From contig JAHJHT010000002.1 in NCBI GenBank assembly GCA_018823835.1, positions 1,612,001 to 1,676,000 on the forward strand: a DNA stretch of 64,000 bases. The letters are read 5' to 3'. The position numbers and the translations under genes are program-made. A model generated the notes under the pieces. The model saw nothing but the letters and a program-made list of their open reading frames with translations, was not told the origin of the DNA and made no database searches. Within the stretch, counting starts at the first letter, position 1; each line of letters starts with the position of its first letter. Shown one piece after another: positions 61,211 to 64,000 of this stretch. This DNA is from Alphaproteobacteria bacterium. GTDB lineage: Bacteria; Pseudomonadota; Alphaproteobacteria; Rhizobiales; Rhizobiaceae.

Positions 61211-61807
61211 CTAGTTGTCGCGCCGGAAATCCGGCATCGGCTCGCCGACCGAGACGGGCCGGTCGGCACCGCAGGCAAATCCCCGCGCCTTTGCGTCGGC
61301 GACCTCGCGGGCTTGCCGGTTGGCATCGGGATTGCCGCTTGCCAGGACGAGCCCGACAACGCAGCCATCGCGGGCATGCGGCTGGCCGACCTTCGAGACG
61401 ACGAGGACCTCGGTGGAGCTGTCGCTCTCGACGCTGTTGGAGACCTTCCGTCGATGGATCGTCGCGAAGGGAATTGCCCGCCCGCTCGACGTTTCCAACC
61501 GCCATTCGATCTTGGCGCCGGCCGCGTTGAAGGCTGAAAAACTCTCCCAGGCCGGCGCCATGTCGCCTGCGGCCGGAAAGCCGTAGAACAGCGTTTCCCT
61601 TAGGTCGCCGGCATACAGAAACACAGGGTAGCCGCGAAAGCCGGAGCAGACCAGATTGGCCCATTCGCCGTCACCTTCCTCGGCCGCGGCAAAGACCGTG
61701 CAATCCTTCCCCGTGTCGAGATCGGAATAGGCGCTTGAGATTTCGCCGGCAATTGACGAGGCACTCAAAGCGGCAAAGACGAATGCGGACGGAATGAGCC
61801 GGTTCAT
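61211..61807 (-). CDS. hypothetical secreted protein, 198 aa
   Basis: A cleavable signal peptide (SAFVFAALSASSIA) is followed by a periplasmic domain with four cysteines (DCTVFAA, VCSGFRG, DGCVVGL and FACGAD), likely two disulphides. WANLVCSGFRGYPVFLYAGD and EVLVVSKVGQPHARDGCVVG resemble uncharacterised rhizobial secreted proteins; no function is claimed. It converges with ppa, the two stops being 10 bases apart. Confidence 0.7.
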   Translation of the reverse strand: MNRLIPSAFVFAALSASSIAGEISSAYSDLDTGKDCTVFAAAEEGDGEWANLVCSGFRGYPVFLYAGDLRETLFYGFPAAGDMAPAWESFSAFNAAGAKIEWRLETSSGRAIPFATIHRRKVSNSVESDSSTEVLVVSKVGQPHARDGCVVGLVLASGNPDANRQAREVADAKARGFACGADRPVSVGEPMPDFRRDN

Positions 61808-61840
61808 CGCAACACTCCTGCCTTCTCGAAGTCTGCCAGC

Positions 61841-62182
61841 CTAGCGCGATTTCGGGGATGAGCCTAGGCCGAGGGCGCTTTCGATGGCGTGCGAGAGGAT
61901 CCCCGGCTCACCCGTAAGGCGAACCGTCTTCATGCGGGCGGTCGAGCCGGAGACAATCGAGATGCTCTGCTTTGGAACGTTCAGCCATTTCGACAACAGC
62001 TTTTCCAGCGCCGCGTTGGCGGCGCCGCTTTCCGGCAGGGCGCGAACGCGCGCAACGAGATGAGTGCTGCCGTTTGATGCTTGCCCGACGCCTTCAATGG
62101 CGTCGCGCGACGATCTTGGCGTCAGCCTGACGAAAAGGTCCAGGCCGTCAGACCGTGTCCGGAAGCAGCAACCGGTCGGCAA
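61841..62182 (-). CDS. DUF167/YggU-family protein
   Basis: 113-residue member of the DUF167 (YggU) family: DLFVRLTPRSSRDAIEGV, LVARVRALPESGAANAALEK and LLSKWLNVPKQSISIVSGS, with TARMKTVRLTG completing the fold. It is immediately downstream of the yggT-type gene, as commonly seen. No ATG is in frame between the YggT stop and the conserved part, so the start is taken as TTG 62182; this is uncertain. The function is unknown. Confidence 0.82.
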   Translation of the reverse strand: MPTGCCFRTRSDGLDLFVRLTPRSSRDAIEGVGQASNGSTHLVARVRALPESGAANAALEKLLSKWLNVPKQSISIVSGSTARMKTVRLTGEPGILSHAIESALGLGSSPKSR

Positions 62183-62187
62183 GCCGG

Positions 62188-62481
62188 TCAGGCGAGCAGT
62201 GCAGGCGCCACGGTGGTGACGATGAACTGGCGCACGAAGAACAGCAGCAGCAGCAGGATGATCGGCGAGATATCGATGCCGCCGAGGTCGGGCATCAGGC
62301 GCCGGATGGGCCGCAGCGCCGGCTCGGTCAGGCGAAACAGCATGTTGCCGATTGTGCCGACGAACTGGTTGCGCGGGTTGACCACGTTGAAGGCGTAGAG
62401 CCAGGAGAAGATGGCCGACGCGATGATGATCCACCAGTAGAGGTCGAGCGCCAGGACGACGGTCTGAATGAGGGCTAGCAT
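62188..62481 (-). CDS. YggT-family membrane protein
   Basis: 97-residue, two-pass membrane protein. The first helix is [22 protein letters not shown], then come [20 protein letters not shown] and [20 protein letters not shown], the family signature, and the second helix [20 protein letters not shown]. It is co-transcribed with the DUF167 gene after it. YggT proteins have been linked to osmotic tolerance and cell-division-site organisation, but the role here is unknown. Confidence 0.92.
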   Translation of the reverse strand: MLALIQTVVLALDLYWWIIIASAIFSWLYAFNVVNPRNQFVGTIGNMLFRLTEPALRPIRRLMPDLGGIDISPIILLLLLFFVRQFIVTTVAPALLA

Positions 62482-62554
62482 GCCGTTCTCCGTGTTGTTC
62501 GCGACATGTAGCCACTGGCAGGCGATGCGGCAAGTGCCGGGCCGTTCCGGAAGC

Positions 62555-62582
62555 TTGACAGGCAGAGCCAGCCGCCGATAAA
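62555..62582 (+). promoter_or_regulatory. promoter of tRNA-Ala
   Basis: A consensus -35 element TTGACA (62555-62560) and a -10-like GATAAA (62577-62582) are 16 bases apart. The tRNA begins 17 bases later. Confidence 0.65.
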
Positions 62583-62599
62583 TGCGCCATCCGCTGGAC

Positions 62600-62675
<76 letters not shown>

Positions 62676-62903
62676 GGGGACTTTTCGACCACTGCTCGTT
62701 GCCCTCCAGGATAGCGGCTGGCTGATCCAGACCGACGATCCACGGGCGCCAAGATCATTTTCGCTGGGGTACGGAAAAGCTGAAAGCGGCGGTCGGTATT
62801 AGGCCACGGCGGAAGCTGCAACCACGATGAGCCGGCAGTTGATTTCTGTCGATCAACCCGGTGGAACATCGCATTCCGCCTGGTGGGCATTTTAGAACCC
62901 CAG
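62676..62903. other. spacer without a gene, tRNA-Ala to pilin terminator
   Basis: No ORF with a usable start and no repeat is visible in these 228 bases. The only recognisable elements are the end of the tRNA on one side and the pilin terminator on the other. Confidence 0.5.
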
Positions 62904-62940
62904 ACAAAAAATAGGGGCCACTCCGGTTGGAGAGGCCCCA
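62904..62940 (-). terminator. rho-independent terminator of the pilin gene
   Basis: An 11-bp stem with one mismatch (arm GGGGCCTCTCC on the minus strand) and a 4-base loop is followed by TATTTTTTG on the minus strand. It lies 33 bases after the pilin stop. Confidence 0.85.
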
Positions 62941-62972
62941 TTCTGGTCGTTGCCGGATATGCCCGACAGCGG

Positions 62973-63146
62973 TTAGTTGGTCGCGTTCAGCTTTGTGGCG
63001 ATGGAACTGAATTTGGCGTTGAGCGAGTTGCCGACGGCGCCACCGCCGACCATGATGGCCAGAGCGATAAGAGCAGCGATCAGACCGTATTCGATAGCTG
63101 TCGCGCCGGATTCATCCTTAACGAAATGTGCAATAATGTCAGTCAT
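62973..63146 (-). CDS. Flp/Fap-type pilin subunit, 57 aa
   Basis: Short type IVb pilin. The leader MTDIIAHFVKDESG is followed by ATAIEYGLIAALIALAIMV, where the conserved Glu-Tyr follows the prepilin-peptidase cleavage site and the hydrophobic helix builds the filament core; NSLNAKFSSIATKLNATN forms the short C-terminus. AGGAG lies 8 bases upstream of ATG 63146. No tad/cpa assembly genes are in the window, so the subunit gene is isolated here. It was missed by longer-ORF searches because of its length. Confidence 0.88.
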   Translation of the reverse strand: MTDIIAHFVKDESGATAIEYGLIAALIALAIMVGGGAVGNSLNAKFSSIATKLNATN

Positions 63147-63646
63147 GTGGAAACTCCTAATCCACGTGTTACAGCACTTCCGTCAACTTCTGTGACTGGT
63201 TGATCGGAACCGGCAATTTAGGAAAAGGCGCTTTCTCTCGACTTAATGAAAGCTCTTACTGAATGCTGTCCGACTTGCGGAAAATTCGCACCAAATATCT
63301 GTCCACGTTCCGGCTCGGACCGATCGCAGCGGTCAGTCATCACGCGCACGGACGCTAGGCCGCCGCAGGCAGTGAACGACAACGAGAGAACATTGGAGGG
63401 CTTGTAGTGCCGAGATTCAGCGCACCTGACCAAGCCGTGTAATCCGAAGCAGTTCTGCCGACGTTCCGGAATTTGCTGCACGATGACGCATCGCGATCAG
63501 CTGCGACGGGCAATCTGCCGTTGCGACTGCGGAGCGTTGGACAGGCAATTTGACGGTTGCTAGCATCGTGAAATTGGCAGCCCACTGTCGATCAGTGCAT
63601 GTGCGTCGCCCGACGGAACTGCGCAGGCTCAAGGATGAGTTGAAGC
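63147..63646. other. 500-base intergenic region between pilin and SIS gene
   Basis: This divergent region contains no ORF that resembles a protein. It holds the pilin Shine-Dalgarno and presumably both promoters, and an imperfect direct repeat listed separately. Composition is slightly less GC-rich than the coding DNA around it. Confidence 0.5.
63505..63560. repeat. imperfect direct repeat upstream of the SIS gene
   Basis: GACGGGCAATCTGCCGTTGC (63505-63524) and, 35 bases on, a 21-base copy at 63540-63560 that begins GACAGGCAATTTGAC and ends GGTTGC. They differ at three bases plus a one-base insertion. Each copy contains GCAA and TTGC as a small inverted repeat. They could be regulator sites for the SIS gene 87 bases downstream. 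Confidence 0.4.
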
Positions 63647-64000
63647 GTGGCGGATACCACAGGCAATCTCTTCGGCCAAGCGCTCGGGGAACTCGGTGCC
63701 GTGCTGGACCGCGTCGATGGGCGGGCGGTCGAAGATGCTTGCCGGATGCTCGCCGGTGCCCGGCGGATCGGCGTCTATGGTTGCGGCCGTGAAGCCCTGC
63801 AAATCAACGGGTTTGCCATGCGGCTCTTCCATCTCGGCCTGCCGGTCTCTGTCGTCGGCGACATGACCATGCCGCCGCTCGGTCAGGGCGACGTGCTCTT
63901 TGCCAGATCGGGTTCGGGCGAAACGGGAACGGTGCTTACGCTGATGAAGGTCGCGCAGGCCGCCGGGGCGAAAAACCTGCTGGTCACCGCGCAGCCCGGT
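63647..64000 (+). CDS. SIS-domain sugar-phosphate isomerase (3' end beyond window)
   Basis: 118 residues are visible of a SIS-domain protein resembling 6-phospho-3-hexuloisomerase. RRIGVYGCGREALQINGFAM and RLFHLGLPVSVVGDMTMPPL carry the sugar-phosphate-binding fold start, and LFARSGSGETGTVLTLM is the SIS phosphate-binding serine/threonine loop. GTG 63647 is the only possible start, since an in-frame stop lies at 63641; AAGGA is 11 bases upstream. It would isomerise a ketohexose phosphate in the cytoplasm. The rest of the gene and its operon lie outside the window. Confidence 0.85.
   Translation, partial: MADTTGNLFGQALGELGAVLDRVDGRAVEDACRMLAGARRIGVYGCGREALQINGFAMRLFHLGLPVSVVGDMTMPPLGQGDVLFARSGSGETGTVLTLMKVAQAAGAKNLLVTAQPG

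Overview
The window looks like chromosomal DNA of a high-GC alphaproteobacterium of the Hyphomicrobiales (Rhizobiales), most likely a Phyllobacteriaceae/Mesorhizobium-type organism. This rests on the gene neighbourhoods (tkt divergent from a DUF4164 gene plus zapA; rluD next to rpoH; the long rhizobial forms of PstC and PstA; a LemA-TPM-TPM set; a Flp-type pilin) and not on any database search. I see no transposase, integrase, phage gene or CRISPR array. Most genes have an ordinary start with a Shine-Dalgarno sequence, and many neighbours overlap by 4 bases.

Layout. 1-4600: propionyl-CoA synthetase (3' end cut by the window edge), small proteins, an SGNH hydrolase and class I fructose-bisphosphate aldolase. 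4848-7262: an HxlR regulator divergent from a short-chain and a medium-chain dehydrogenase, lying between fda and pgk. 7297-13763: pgk, a CPA1-type cation/proton antiporter, gap and tkt, all on the minus strand; with fda they form a central carbon (glycolysis/pentose phosphate) group. 14026-14668: DUF4164 and zapA. 14829-19238: a tightly coupled plus-strand operon of a stand-alone Prim-Pol-like protein, a GT2, a GT4 and a two-domain glycosyltransferase whose halves resemble the fungal mannan enzymes OCH1 (GT32) and ANP1/MNN9 (GT62). 19315-22513: rpoH, rluD, a small membrane protein, a VOC protein and tRNA-Glu.

22690-33912 holds a nine-gene minus-strand operon (polyamine-type ABC importer, UGT-like glycosyltransferase, two small cupins, aldehyde dehydrogenase, glutamine-synthetase-like ligase). 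Divergent from it are a GntR-type regulator with two winged helices and a second, paralogous glycosyltransferase. It reads as uptake and gamma-glutamylation/oxidation of an amine, with glycosyl transfer added, and I know of no described pathway with this composition. 33928-35891: small envelope proteins.

36090-46761: a large PAS-rich hybrid kinase, then the phosphate operon pstS-pstC-pstA-pstB-phoU-phoB behind a clear tandem Pho box; no phoR is present at the locus. 46767-54735: a ROK regulator translationally coupled to a di-heme cytochrome and an FG-GAP/ASPIC protein, divergent from a xylose-type ABC importer, with two near-identical palindromes between them as probable ROK operators. 54945-62481: a CHASE/HWE kinase, pyridoxal kinase, LemA-TPM-TPM, a GNAT enzyme, inorganic pyrophosphatase, and DUF167 and YggT proteins. 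62600-64000: tRNA-Ala, an isolated Flp-type pilin and the 5' end of a SIS-domain sugar-phosphate isomerase gene.

The strongest candidates for undescribed biology are the Prim-Pol/glycosyltransferase operon, the amine-ligase/glycosyltransferase locus and the ROK/di-heme/FG-GAP unit.
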